Shown here: positions 8,773 through 17,044 of the stretch, in pieces
Numbering within the stretch: the first letter of the stretch is position 1
Layout of the letters: every line of letters starts with the position of its first letter
Assembly: GCA_947627535.1 (NCBI GenBank)
Contig: CANQWM010000031.1
Coordinates: forward strand, 1 to 37,663
Reading direction: 5' to 3'
DNA length: 37,663 nt
Source: an uncultured Acetatifactor sp.
Lineage (GTDB): Bacteria > Bacillota > Clostridia > Lachnospirales > Lachnospiraceae
Made by a program: the position numbers and the translations under genes
The notes under the pieces: generated by a model
The model's database searches: none
Seen by the model: the letters and a program-made list of their open reading frames with translations, nothing else
What the model was told of the DNA's origin: nothing

Positions 8773-9795
8773 TCAGTACGCCTTTCCCGCCAGTATCTCA
8801 CAGTAATCCTTGTAATTTTTTTCCAGCAGCGCCGGCGTATCCAGACCATAGGGACATTTCGACCTGCACTTCCCGCAATGCAGACATTGTTCGATGCGCT
8901 TCATCTTTTCCTGAACCGCTGGCGTCAGCTGCGCGGCCGAGGGCGACCGTCGGATCAGAAGGCTCATCCGGGCGCAGTTATTGATCTCGATTCCCACAGG
9001 ACAAGGCATACAGTACCCGCATCCCCGGCAGAAATCTCCCTGCAGCTCTTCTCTGTCACGCCGGATGACTTCCGCCAGCTCCTCCGTCATGACGGGCGGC
9101 TCTTCAATATAGGACAGGAACTCATCCAGTTCGCTCTCCCTCTGTATGCCCCAGATGGGAAGCACGTTGTCGTATCCGGCAAGAAACGCATAGGCGGCCC
9201 TCGAATTTGTGATCAGGCCCCCGGAAAGCGCCTTCATGGCGATAAAGCCCATACCGGCCTTCCCACATTTTTCTACCAGCTCCTCATCCTTTTTTGTGGC
9301 AAGGTAACAGAACGGGAACTGCAATGTCTCATACAGCCCGCTCTCAACAGCCTCATGAGCCACGCTGAGACGGTGGTTCGTGATGCCGATATGGCGGATC
9401 CTTCCTTTTTCCTTCGCCTCCAGCATGGCCTCATAAAGTCCGGTTCCGTCCCCGGGCTTCGGGCAGAACGCCGGATTGTGGAACTGGTAGATATCAATAT
9501 AGTCCGTTCGCAGATTATGAAGAGACGTCTCCAGATCCCTGCGGAAATCTTCCGCGTTCCCGGCGCCGGTCTTTGTGGCGATCACAACCTTATCCCGCAT
9601 CCCCTCAAAAGCCAGACCCAGCTTTTCTTCACTGTCCGTATACCAGCGGGCGGTATCGTAAAAAGTGACGCCGCTGTCATACGCCTTGCGCAGCAGTCTC
9701 ACCGCCTCCCCGGCGGAAATGCGCTGGATCGGCAGCGCGCCGAAGGCATTCTTCTCCACGGTGATCCCCGTCCTTCCAAGGGTTACTTTTGCCAT
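8773..9795 (-). CDS. Aldo/keto reductase with C-terminal double [4Fe-4S] domain
   Basis: The N-terminal 240 residues form an aldo/keto reductase TIM barrel. The catalytic tetrad is visible as Asp47 and Tyr52 (FYDTARWYTD), Lys75 (VIATKTGAG) and His106 (IYQFHNP). The C-terminal 90 residues carry two ferredoxin-like cysteine clusters, CRGCGYCMPCP (Cys256, 259, 262, 265) and CLHCGKCRSKCP (Cys304, 307, 310, 314), enough for two [4Fe-4S] centres. This architecture is common in anaerobic Clostridia and suggests electron transfer between ferredoxin-type carriers and a carbonyl substrate; the substrate is unknown. AAGGAGGG precedes the ATG. A 260-bp repeat-rich gap separates it from feoB. Confidence 0.92.
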   Translation of the reverse strand: MAKVTLGRTGITVEKNAFGALPIQRISAGEAVRLLRKAYDSGVTFYDTARWYTDSEEKLGLAFEGMRDKVVIATKTGAGNAEDFRRDLETSLHNLRTDYIDIYQFHNPAFCPKPGDGTGLYEAMLEAKEKGRIRHIGITNHRLSVAHEAVESGLYETLQFPFCYLATKKDEELVEKCGKAGMGFIAMKALSGGLITNSRAAYAFLAGYDNVLPIWGIQRESELDEFLSYIEEPPVMTEELAEVIRRDREELQGDFCRGCGYCMPCPVGIEINNCARMSLLIRRSPSAAQLTPAVQEKMKRIEQCLHCGKCRSKCPYGLDTPALLEKNYKDYCEILAGKAY

Positions 9796-9840
9796 AAACC
9801 TTTCCCTCCTTTACACTTTGCCGCTTTCTTTGTTTTTATT

Positions 9841-9990
9841 TTCCCTGTTGCTGCCTTATCTGCCGTTGCTGCTTTTCCTTCCATATATTGCTTTCCATGC
9901 CGTTGCTGCTTCCCTTCCGTTGCTGCTTTCCTGCTGTTGCTGCTTTCCCTTCCGCTGCTGCTTTCCCCGCCGTTTTACCTTCTTTTCCTG
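9841..9990. repeat. Degenerate ~18-bp tandem repeat tract between feoB and the aldo/keto reductase gene
   Basis: On the plus strand the motif CCGTTGCTGCTT recurs about every 17-19 bp, in roughly eight diverged units, with edges that read CCTTCC. Two copies of CTTTCATGG follow at 10003-10020. The 261-bp gap 9796-10056 holds no convincing gene, promoter or terminator. A 57-codon Lys/Ala/Gln-rich frame on the minus strand (9836-10009) runs through it, but no good ribosome site precedes it. Confidence 0.65.
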
Positions 9991-10056
9991 ATCTTCCTTT
10001 TCCTTTCATGGCCTTTCATGGCTTTTCACGCTTTGTCCGTTCCAGGACGCAGCCGA

Positions 10057-12486
10057 TCAGCCCGCCATGCCAAGCAGACTGCCTAAAAGCCGGACAGCCA
10101 GCGCGCAGCACCATGCCACAGCGCATTGGACAAGTACCACGGCCGCCGCCCATTTCCCGCCCAGCTCTCTCTTGATAGAGGCCACCGCTGCTACACAGGG
10201 CGTATAGAGCAGGCAGAAGGTCAGAAGCGTCAATGCTGACAAAGGTGTCAGAACCGTGTCGAGTCCCGCTCCGCCGAAGAGCACGGTGAGCGTGGACACC
10301 ACACTCTCCTTGGCCATAAAACCCGCGATCAGGGAGGTAGAAATCCTCCAGTCCCCGAAGCCCAGCGGCGCAAATACCGGAGCAATAGCGCCCGCTATCA
10401 AGGCGAGGATGCTGTCCTTTGAATCCGCCACCAGATTCAGGCGGGCGTCAAAGTTCTGCAGGAACCAGATCACGATGGTGGCGGCGAAAATCACGGTAAA
10501 CGCCCTCTGCAGAAAATCCCGGGCCTTCTCCCAGAGAAGCCGTGCCACATTCTTAATGCCGGGCAGCCTGTAGTTGGGAAGCTCCATCACAAAAGGCACC
10601 GCCTCTCCCTTAAACAGACTGTTCTTTAAGAGAAGCGCCATCAGAATTCCCATTGCAATTCCGCCAAAATACAGTCCCACCATGACAAGACCGCCATGCT
10701 TCGGAAAGAACGCCGCGGTAAAAAATCCATAGATGGGAAGCTTCGCCGTACAGCTCATAAACGGGGTCAGGAGAATGGTCATCTTCCGGTCCCGCTCCGA
10801 GGGCAGGGTGCGGCTGGCCATCACGCCGGGCACCGTACAGCCGAATCCCACCAGCATGGGGACAATGCTGCGGCCGGACAGGCCGATCTTTCGCAGCAGC
10901 TTGTCCATCACAAAGGCCACCCTCGCCATATAGCCCGTATCCTCCAAAAGCGACAGGAAGAAAAACAACGTCACGATCACGGGCAAAAAGCTCAGCACGC
11001 TTCCCACACCGGCGAAGATACCGTCAACCACAAGAGAGCGGAGCGCCCGGTTCACGCCCCAGTCTGTAAGCGCCTCCGAGACAACCGCGGTCAGAGCGTC
11101 GATGCCGGTCTCCAGAAGTCCCTGCAGCCAGGCGCCGATCACGTTAAAGGTCAGCCAGAATACCAGCGCCATGATCCCCACAAAGACAGGAATGGCCGTA
11201 TATTTCCCGGTGAGGACGGTGTCAATCTTCCGGCTCCGCTCCCGCTCTTTGCTCTCCCGGGGCTTTACCACACAGGCTTCCACCAGCTTCCTGATAAAAG
11301 CAAACCGCATGTCCGCAATGGCCGCGGCCCTGTCCAGCCCACGCTCTTCCTCCATCTGGGATATGATGTGCTCCAGCATCTCCTGTTCGTTTTCGGACAG
11401 TCCCAGCGCCTTCCGCACCCTTTCATCGCCTTCCACCAGCTTTGTGGCCGCGAAACGCACCGGGATCCCCGCATCCGCGGCATGATCCTGAATCAGATGC
11501 ATAATACCGTGAAGGCACCTGTGCACTGCCCCGCCGTTCTCATTTTCCCCACAAAAATCCGTCCTGCCGGGCCGTTCCTGATACTTCGCCACATGAACGG
11601 CGTGGCTGATCAGCTCATGGATCCCCTCGTTTTTCGCGGCGGCAATCGGGACCACCGGAACCCCGAGCATGGCCTCCATCTCGTTGATATCCACGGAGCC
11701 GCCGTTCCCCCGGACTTCATCCATCATATTCAGAGCCAGCACCATAGGCACATCCAGCTCCATCAGCTGCATGGTGAGATAAAGATTTCTCTCGATATTG
11801 GTGGCATCCACAATATTAATGATCCCGGTGGGCTTTTCATTCAGGATAAACTGTCTGGAAACGATCTCCTCGTTGGTATAAGGCGAGAGGGAATAAATGC
11901 CCGGGAGATCCGTCACCAGGGTCCTCTCATTTCCCCGGATGGCGCCGCTCTTTCGGTCTACCGTCACGCCGGGAAAATTGCCCACATGCTGGTTTGCGCC
12001 GGTAAGCTGGTTAAACAGCGTCGTCTTTCCGCAGTTCTGGTTCCCTGCCAGCGCAAAAGTCAGGAGAGTGCCCTCCGGCAGAGGATTCTCGTCCGCCTTC
12101 ACATGATATCTTCCGCCCTCGCCCAGACCGGGATGCTCCCGCCTGCGTTTGGGCGCAGGCTTTTCGGCTGAATTTTCAGCGGATTTTTCCCTTGGATTAT
12201 CTTTCCCGTCTTCCTCCGGCAGGCTGGCGGCCCGCAGCTCCCCGCGTTTCCCGTCCTGCTTTTTTGGCTCTTCCACCTGGATCTTTTCCGCGTCCGCAAG
12301 GCGCAGGGTGAGTTCATAGCCGTGGATGCGAAGCTCCATGGGATCGCCCATGGGGGCGAATTTTTCCAGCGTTACCACCGCCCCCGGTATCACGCCCATG
12401 TCCAGGAAGTGCTGCCGCAGGGCGCCTTCCCCTCCCACGACAGTGATCTCTGCACTTTTTCCGATCTTCAGTTCTTTTAATGTCAT
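10057..12486 (-). CDS. feoB: FeoA-FeoB fusion, ferrous iron transporter
   Basis: This 809-residue protein imports Fe(II). Residues 1-72 are a FeoA-type SH3-like domain (GEGALRQHFLDMGVIPGA). Residues 73-138 are a charged Lys/Glu/Pro-rich linker. From about residue 140 comes the FeoB G domain, with GNQNCGKTTLFN (P-loop), FPGVTVDRKSG, TDLPGIYSLSPYT, ALNMMDE and IAAAKNEG. A helical region and the membrane Gate/core helices follow, including FLPVIVTLFFFLSLLEDTGY, VGFGCTVPGVMASRT and LLTPFMSCTAKLPIYG. The ATG at 12486 is chosen because a strong promoter covers the longer TTG-initiated extension, which would place translation upstream of the transcript. No feoC was seen. Confidence 0.95.
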   Translation of the reverse strand: MTLKELKIGKSAEITVVGGEGALRQHFLDMGVIPGAVVTLEKFAPMGDPMELRIHGYELTLRLADAEKIQVEEPKKQDGKRGELRAASLPEEDGKDNPREKSAENSAEKPAPKRRREHPGLGEGGRYHVKADENPLPEGTLLTFALAGNQNCGKTTLFNQLTGANQHVGNFPGVTVDRKSGAIRGNERTLVTDLPGIYSLSPYTNEEIVSRQFILNEKPTGIINIVDATNIERNLYLTMQLMELDVPMVLALNMMDEVRGNGGSVDINEMEAMLGVPVVPIAAAKNEGIHELISHAVHVAKYQERPGRTDFCGENENGGAVHRCLHGIMHLIQDHAADAGIPVRFAATKLVEGDERVRKALGLSENEQEMLEHIISQMEEERGLDRAAAIADMRFAFIRKLVEACVVKPRESKERERSRKIDTVLTGKYTAIPVFVGIMALVFWLTFNVIGAWLQGLLETGIDALTAVVSEALTDWGVNRALRSLVVDGIFAGVGSVLSFLPVIVTLFFFLSLLEDTGYMARVAFVMDKLLRKIGLSGRSIVPMLVGFGCTVPGVMASRTLPSERDRKMTILLTPFMSCTAKLPIYGFFTAAFFPKHGGLVMVGLYFGGIAMGILMALLLKNSLFKGEAVPFVMELPNYRLPGIKNVARLLWEKARDFLQRAFTVIFAATIVIWFLQNFDARLNLVADSKDSILALIAGAIAPVFAPLGFGDWRISTSLIAGFMAKESVVSTLTVLFGGAGLDTVLTPLSALTLLTFCLLYTPCVAAVASIKRELGGKWAAAVVLVQCAVAWCCALAVRLLGSLLGMAG

Positions 12487-12520
12487 ATCCTTATCGGTCC
12501 TTTTTTGTTCTTCTTGTTCC

Positions 12521-12549
12521 AGTATAGAAGCCCTGCCGTAAAAAGTCAA
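12521..12549 (-). promoter_or_regulatory. feoB promoter
   Basis: The minus strand reads TTGACT (12544-12549), 17 nt, then TATACT (12521-12526), giving a leader of about 30 nt before the feoB ATG at 12486. No recognisable Fur-type palindrome was identified by eye around it, though iron control would be expected for this gene. Confidence 0.8.
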
Positions 12550-12662
12550 TCCATGTCATCCCGGAACGTCCTTTTCCCCGGGACCGCCTGCAAAAACGTG
12601 GCGTCAAAAAGAGGCGAATCCATAAGGCTTCGCTTCCAAAAGGTAACAGTTCAGGCTGCGTC

Positions 12663-12691
12663 TTGAAAAAAAGCACCCGACGTGTTATATA
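12663..12691 (+). promoter_or_regulatory. Promoter for the YczE-like gene
   Basis: The plus strand reads TTGAAA (12663-12668), 17 nt, then TATATA (12686-12691), about 40 nt before the ATG at 12736. It diverges from the feoB promoter. The ~250-bp gap between the two genes otherwise holds only an imperfect GCGAA/TTCGC hairpin near 12622-12641. Confidence 0.6.
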
Positions 12692-12735
12692 TGTTTATAG
12701 CGGAAACGGATTAACGAAACAGACAGGAGCGTATT

Positions 12736-13401
12736 ATGGAAAAAGAAAAGAAAAAATGGTTTGCACGGCCCCAGAAATTCAAAATGAGAATGGCAATGAT
12801 GATCATCGGCGTCACCCTGCAGGGCTTCGGCCTCTCTCTGCTCAGGCAGCTGAACATGGGAACGGATCCCTGTTCGCTCCTGACTCAGGGAGTGGAAGCC
12901 CATGTGCCCTTAAGCTTCGGCACCTGTCAGGTTTTATGCCATCTGGTCACATTTGCCTTCGTCCTTCGGTTTGACGTCAGCTATATCGGGTTCGGCACCG
13001 TGGGAAACATGCTGTGTCTCGGCTATATCTCGGATTTCTTTTCCTGGATCTGGCGCCTTGCGCTGCCGGAAGATTTCTTTTCCCACACCGCCGTGGCGTG
13101 GGCGCTTCTGCTCCCCACGCTGGCAGTATTCATTATAGGCGCCGCCACTTACATGTGCGCGGGCCTTGGCTCCTCTCCCTATGACGCCCTCCCCTTTATC
13201 ATCTCCGGCCACTTTCCAAAAATCCCGTTCAAAGCCATCCGCATGGCCTGGGATATCGCCTTTACCCTTGGCGGAATCCTCCTGGGCGCGAAAGCGGGGA
13301 TTGTCACCCTGGCCGTGGCCTTCTTCCTGGGCCCGGTCATCAGCTTCGTCCAGAAAAAGCTGGAAATCCTGCTGCGGGAGAAGCCGGCCCGGGCCGCCTG
13401 A
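12736..13401 (+). CDS. YczE/YyaS/YitT-type integral membrane protein
   Basis: The 221-residue protein has about five membrane helices and a short basic N terminus. Phrases such as LLRQLNMGTDPCSLLTQGV, GTVGNMLCLGYISDFF, CAGLGSSPYDALPF and LGGILLGAKAGIVTL resemble the YczE/YitT group of Firmicute membrane proteins, whose transport substrate and role are not established. The ribosome site AGGAG lies six bases before the ATG. The gene converges on gpmI with only three nucleotides between the stop codons and no visible terminator, so antisense overlap of the two transcripts is likely. Assignment is by sequence resemblance only. Confidence 0.8.
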   Translation: MEKEKKKWFARPQKFKMRMAMMIIGVTLQGFGLSLLRQLNMGTDPCSLLTQGVEAHVPLSFGTCQVLCHLVTFAFVLRFDVSYIGFGTVGNMLCLGYISDFFSWIWRLALPEDFFSHTAVAWALLLPTLAVFIIGAATYMCAGLGSSPYDALPFIISGHFPKIPFKAIRMAWDIAFTLGGILLGAKAGIVTLAVAFFLGPVISFVQKKLEILLREKPARAA

Positions 13402-13404
13402 AGC

Positions 13405-14949
13405 TTACTTGCGGATCAGCAGAGATTTTCCGGTCATCTCCGCGGGCTGCTCCTTACCCATAATCTGGATCAGGGTGGGAACAATGTCCGCCAGGCAGCC
13501 GCCCTCCCGGAGCGTATAGCCTTCGTCATAGTTTACCAGAAGGAAGGGCACCTGGTTTGTAGTATGGGCGGTGAAGGGTTCTCCGGTCTCATAATCCACC
13601 AGCTGCTCGGCGTTTCCGTGGTCAGCGCAGATAAACATGACGCCGTTTACTTCCTTGATGGCATCCACAGCTCTGCCGACACATTCGTCCACGGTCTCCA
13701 CAGCCTTGACGGCAGCCTCAAGCACGCCGGTATGTCCCACCATGTCAGGATTCGCAAAGTTAATGATGACCACGTCGTATTTGCCGCTGCGGATGGCGCC
13801 GCAGAGTTTATCGCAGACCTCGTAAGCGCTCATCTGGGGCTTTAAGTCATAGGTTGCCACATCTTTGGGAGAATTTACCAGCACCCTGTCCTCTCCCGGA
13901 TTCGGCTCCTCCACACCGCCGTTAAAGAAGAACGTCACATGGGCGTACTTTTCCGTCTCCGCGATGCGCGCCTGCTTCAGATTATTTGCCGCAAGCCACT
14001 CGCCGAAGGTGTTCGTCACCGTGATCTTATGGAAAGCCACCAGCTTGTTGGGAATCGTGGGATCATAATCGGAGAAGCATACGTACGTAATGTTCTTTCT
14101 CGGCCCTCTGTCAAATCCCTTGAAATCATCGTCGCAGAACGCTCTTGTAATCTCTCTCGCCCGGTCGGGACGGAAGTTAAAGAAGATAACGGAATCCCCA
14201 TCCTGTACCGTGGCCACAGGCTTCCCGTCCTCCAGCGCCAGCGTGGGCTTTACGAACTCGTCCGTCTCTCCCCTGTCATAGGATTCCTGGATACCGCAGA
14301 TCCCGCAGGCCGCTGTCAGCCCTTCCCCCTTGGTCATGGCATCATAAGCCAGCTTCACCCTGTCGTAATTGTTGTCCCTGTCCATGGCGTAATAACGTCC
14401 CATCACGGAAGCGATCTTCCCGACGCCGATCTTTTCCATCTCGTCTCTTAAGGCGACGGCGTAATCCTTGCCGCTGGCGGGCGGCGTGTCACGTCCGTCC
14501 AGGAAACAATGTACATACACCTTCTCAAGGCCGTTTTTCTTCGCCAGCTCCAGCAGGCCGTAAAGATGGGTGTTGTGGCTGTGGACGCCGCCGTCCGAGA
14601 GAAGCCCCATCAGATGCAGCGCGCTGTTATTCTTTTTACAGTTCTCCACTGCGGCCAGCAGGGCAGGGTTTTCAAAAAACGTGCCGTCCTGAATCTCCTT
14701 TGTGATTCTGGTCAGTTCCTGATACACGATGCGTCCCGCGCCCATATTTAGGTGTCCCACCTCGGAGTTTCCCATCTGGCCCTCCGGCAGGCCCACCGCC
14801 ATACCGCTGGCATTGCCTCTCACAAAAGGATATTCCTTCATCAGTCTGTCCATGACGGGCGTTTTGGCCAGGGCCACCGCATTGCCTTCCTTCTTTTCAT
14901 TCAGGCCGTAGCCGTCAAGGATCATCAATACAACCGGTCTCTTATTCAT
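13405..14949 (-). CDS. gpmI: 2,3-bisphosphoglycerate-independent phosphoglycerate mutase
   Basis: This enzyme interconverts 3- and 2-phosphoglycerate in glycolysis through a phosphoserine intermediate and two manganese ions. The 514-residue length matches the family. Visible motifs are LMILDGYGLNE with metal ligand Asp12, the nucleophile Ser62 in GNSEVGHLNMGAG, the substrate loop HCFLDGRDTPP, FFNFRPDRAREIT, the Lys/Glu-rich EKYAHVTFFFNGG, INFANPDMVGHTG and CADHGNAEQ with the second metal site. GAGAGGTAA precedes the ATG. It has its own promoter (15041-15069) and diverges from the CDF transporter gene. Confidence 0.97.
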   Translation of the reverse strand: MNKRPVVLMILDGYGLNEKKEGNAVALAKTPVMDRLMKEYPFVRGNASGMAVGLPEGQMGNSEVGHLNMGAGRIVYQELTRITKEIQDGTFFENPALLAAVENCKKNNSALHLMGLLSDGGVHSHNTHLYGLLELAKKNGLEKVYVHCFLDGRDTPPASGKDYAVALRDEMEKIGVGKIASVMGRYYAMDRDNNYDRVKLAYDAMTKGEGLTAACGICGIQESYDRGETDEFVKPTLALEDGKPVATVQDGDSVIFFNFRPDRAREITRAFCDDDFKGFDRGPRKNITYVCFSDYDPTIPNKLVAFHKITVTNTFGEWLAANNLKQARIAETEKYAHVTFFFNGGVEEPNPGEDRVLVNSPKDVATYDLKPQMSAYEVCDKLCGAIRSGKYDVVIINFANPDMVGHTGVLEAAVKAVETVDECVGRAVDAIKEVNGVMFICADHGNAEQLVDYETGEPFTAHTTNQVPFLLVNYDEGYTLREGGCLADIVPTLIQIMGKEQPAEMTGKSLLIRK

Positions 14950-15040
14950 TTTCTCTGTTACCTCTCATTCCGCCGTCCGAAACGGCTCACTTACGTCCCT
15001 TTGTTCCAGGGCATTTATGCCCCTCCCAAACTCCAAATGC

Positions 15041-15069
15041 ATTATACAATGAAACGCTCCGGCGCGCAA
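15041..15069 (-). promoter_or_regulatory. gpmI promoter
   Basis: The minus strand reads TTGCGC (15064-15069), 17 nt, then TATAAT (15041-15046), about 90 nt before the gpmI ATG. The -10 box is perfect and the -35 is moderate. It is placed back to back with the CDF promoter. Confidence 0.65.
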
Positions 15070-15102
15070 GCGTCAAATCAGGCATTCCGGCCCCGAAACC
15101 TC

Positions 15103-15131
15103 TTGCCAATTTCCCCAATGCGCACTAAAAT
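15103..15131 (+). promoter_or_regulatory. Promoter for the CDF transporter gene
   Basis: The plus strand reads TTGCCA (15103-15108), 17 nt, then TAAAAT (15126-15131), about 35 nt before the ATG at 15166. GAAGGAGT serves as ribosome site. Confidence 0.65.
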
Positions 15132-15165
15132 AATGTATAAATCACTCTGATCGAAGGAGTCCTCT

Positions 15166-16326
15166 ATGATAAAACTTCTTGCGAAGCTGTTCATCAAAAA
15201 TAATAACGACACAACGGATCCCGACGTGCGCAGGGCCTATGGCACCCTGTGCGGCGCCGTGGGCATCGCCCTGAATCTGCTCCTGTCTCTGGGAAAATTC
15301 CTTGCCGGCATACTCAGCGGCTCCATCGCCGTCACCGCCGACGCCTTCAACAACCTTCTGGATGCCGCTTCCTCCCTTATCACCCTGGTCGGGTTCCGGC
15401 TGGCAGGCCAGAAGGCGGACCCGGACCACCCCTTCGGCCATGGCCGCATAGAATATATCTCCGGGTTTCTGGTATCCGTGCTTACCCTGCTCACCATGAT
15501 CGAGCTGGCGAAAAGCTCCTTCTCCAAGATCCTTTCCCCCCAGCAGGTACATATGACGCTTCCGGTGCTTTTCTTTCTCCTGCTCTCCGTGGCGGTAAAG
15601 GGCTATATGAGCTTTTACAACGCCCATCTCGGGAAAAAGCTGAACGCCGCTGCCATGAAGGCAACCGCTGTGGACTCCCTCAGCGATATGCTCGCCACAG
15701 CCGTGGTTCTCTGCTCCGCCCTGATCGTCCGATTCTTCGGCGTCCCCGTGGACGGATGGTGCGGCCTTATCGTATGCCTGTTCATCGGCTATGCGGGCCT
15801 CGACGCCGCGAAAGGCGCCCTCGGCCCCCTGCTGGGCCAGGCTCCCGACAGGGAATTTGTACAACAGGTATATGACATCACCCTGTCCCAGAAGAATATC
15901 CTCGGCGTCCATGATCTGATCGTACACAGCTATGGACCGGACAGTACGCTGATCTCCCTCCACGCTGAGGTTCCTGCAGACGGCGATCTGATCACACTGC
16001 ATGAGGTCATTGACCACACGGAACATCTGCTTCGGGACAAACTGCACTGTCACGCCGTGATCCACATGGATCCCGTCCGGGTAGGCGATAAAGAGACGGA
16101 GCGGCTTAAAGCGCTTGCGCTGCGCTGTGCGGCGGAAACAGACCCTTCTCTCACCATACACGATTTCCGCATCGTCCCCTGCCAGGGCGGGACGCGCCTG
16201 TTCTTTGACCTGGCGGCGCCCTATGGGTTTGCCATGAGCGACGCCAATCTGCGGGATACGCTGACGCAGCGCCTGCGCCGGGAGGATGCGACTCTGGTCC
16301 CGGAGATCGAAATCGACCGGGAGTAA
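15166..16326 (+). CDS. Cation diffusion facilitator (CDF) family metal transporter
   Basis: CDF proteins export divalent metals such as Zn, Mn or Fe by proton antiport. The 386-residue protein shows six expected membrane helices between about residues 25 and 225, the metal-site helix SIAVTADAFNNLLDAASS, and the family signature DPDHPFGHGRIEYIS. The matching helix-V motif is ATAVDSLSDMLATA. A cytoplasmic metal-binding domain with GVHDLIVHSYGP and several histidines follows. The last ~80 residues form an extra soluble segment after the usual domain end, also seen in longer Firmicute members. The metal cannot be assigned from sequence. It is followed by a 14-bp tandem array. Confidence 0.93.
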   Translation: MIKLLAKLFIKNNNDTTDPDVRRAYGTLCGAVGIALNLLLSLGKFLAGILSGSIAVTADAFNNLLDAASSLITLVGFRLAGQKADPDHPFGHGRIEYISGFLVSVLTLLTMIELAKSSFSKILSPQQVHMTLPVLFFLLLSVAVKGYMSFYNAHLGKKLNAAAMKATAVDSLSDMLATAVVLCSALIVRFFGVPVDGWCGLIVCLFIGYAGLDAAKGALGPLLGQAPDREFVQQVYDITLSQKNILGVHDLIVHSYGPDSTLISLHAEVPADGDLITLHEVIDHTEHLLRDKLHCHAVIHMDPVRVGDKETERLKALALRCAAETDPSLTIHDFRIVPCQGGTRLFFDLAAPYGFAMSDANLRDTLTQRLRREDATLVPEIEIDRE

Positions 16327-16373
16327 ATCAACCGGGAATAAAAAATGCGAAGAAAAATTATGCGAATAAAAAC

Positions 16374-16541
16374 ACACGATTGGAAATACATGATGGAAAA
16401 TATATGATTGAAGATACACGATTGAAAATACATGATTGAAAATACATGATCGGAAATACACGATTGAAAATACATGATTGAAAATACATGATCGGAAATA
16501 CACGATTGAAAATACATGATCGGAAATACACGATTGAAAAT
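16374..16541. repeat. Twelve head-to-tail copies of a 14-bp repeat
   Basis: Twelve directly adjacent 14-bp units occupy exactly 168 bp. Two main unit types are seen, ACAYGATTGAAAAT and ACATGATCGGAAAT; the first three units are more diverged. Units are arranged in a higher-order three-unit (42-bp) pattern that occurs twice in a row. There are no spacers, so this is not CRISPR, and 14 bp is not a whole number of codons. It lies between the CDF transporter and a metallopeptidase gene. The flanks (16327-16373 and 16542-16594) are A-rich and hold no gene. No terminator is visible. Confidence 0.95.
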
Positions 16542-16594
16542 CAGGGAAAAAACAGAAAAACAATGGGATCATTCATAACGATAAGGGAAATGCC

Positions 16595-17026
16595 ATGATG
16601 GACAAAAACGATACCCGCCTGACCCCTGCGGAGGCCAGGCGCCTGGAGGCCATAAAGAGACGTTACCGGGAGGAAGCCCGGAATATACTGGAAAAGCGGG
16701 TGGCATATTACCACCCGCTCACCGGCGGCCGCTATACAGCCGTCACCGTCAGGGACCAGAAAAGCCGCTGGGGAAGCTGTTCCTCCCTGGGCACTCTGTC
16801 CTTCAATTACCGTCTGATCTTTGCTCCGCCTGAGATTCTGGACTATGTTGTGGTACACGAGCTGTGCCACCTGACACACATGAACCACTCCAAAGATTTC
16901 TGGAACAAGGTCGCCTCCGTGCTCCCGGATTACAAACTCCGCCGGAAGTGGCTGCGGGAACACGGGGAAGAGCTTTGCGCGGAAGCCCATCTTGAAAAAC
17001 TGGGAATTCCCCTGAAGCTCTCCTGA
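16595..17026 (+). CDS. YgjP-like (DUF45) zinc metallopeptidase
   Basis: The 143-residue protein contains the zinc motif HELCH (His88, Glu89, His92) followed by MNHSKDFW, where His98 is the likely third ligand. Upstream segments DQKSRWGSCSSLGTLSFNYRL and APPEILDYVVVHEL are hallmarks of the YgjP/DUF45 group related to SprT and M48 peptidases. The substrate is unknown. It is shorter than common family members of about 230 residues because the usual N-terminal beta region is missing. AAGGG lies seven bases before the first of two ATGs. It converges on the solute-binding protein gene with an 18-bp gap. Confidence 0.88.
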   Translation: MMDKNDTRLTPAEARRLEAIKRRYREEARNILEKRVAYYHPLTGGRYTAVTVRDQKSRWGSCSSLGTLSFNYRLIFAPPEILDYVVVHELCHLTHMNHSKDFWNKVASVLPDYKLRRKWLREHGEELCAEAHLEKLGIPLKLS

Positions 17027-17044
17027 CCCGATCCCTTCACGCCG

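Noticed and set aside
10696..12171. 491-codon plus-strand frame opposite feoB
   Set aside because: His/Arg/Gln-rich shadow of FeoB caused by G/C-ending codons; no motif or initiation site.
12487..12549. 21-residue N-terminal extension of FeoB from a TTG
   Set aside because: A strong promoter lies inside this stretch and the FeoA domain begins at the ATG at 12486.
12622..12641. Imperfect hairpin followed by CTCTTTTTG on the minus strand
   Set aside because: No minus-strand transcript is expected to enter from upstream of feoB, and the stem has a mismatch.
16374..16541. CRISPR array
   Set aside because: The 14-bp units touch each other without spacers, and no cas gene is present.
15142..16572. 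476-codon minus-strand frame opposite the CDF transporter, ending in a periodic peptide over the 14-bp array
   Set aside because: It is the antisense of a clear CDF gene. The periodic peptide follows from the tandem DNA, and no ribosome site or family motif is visible.
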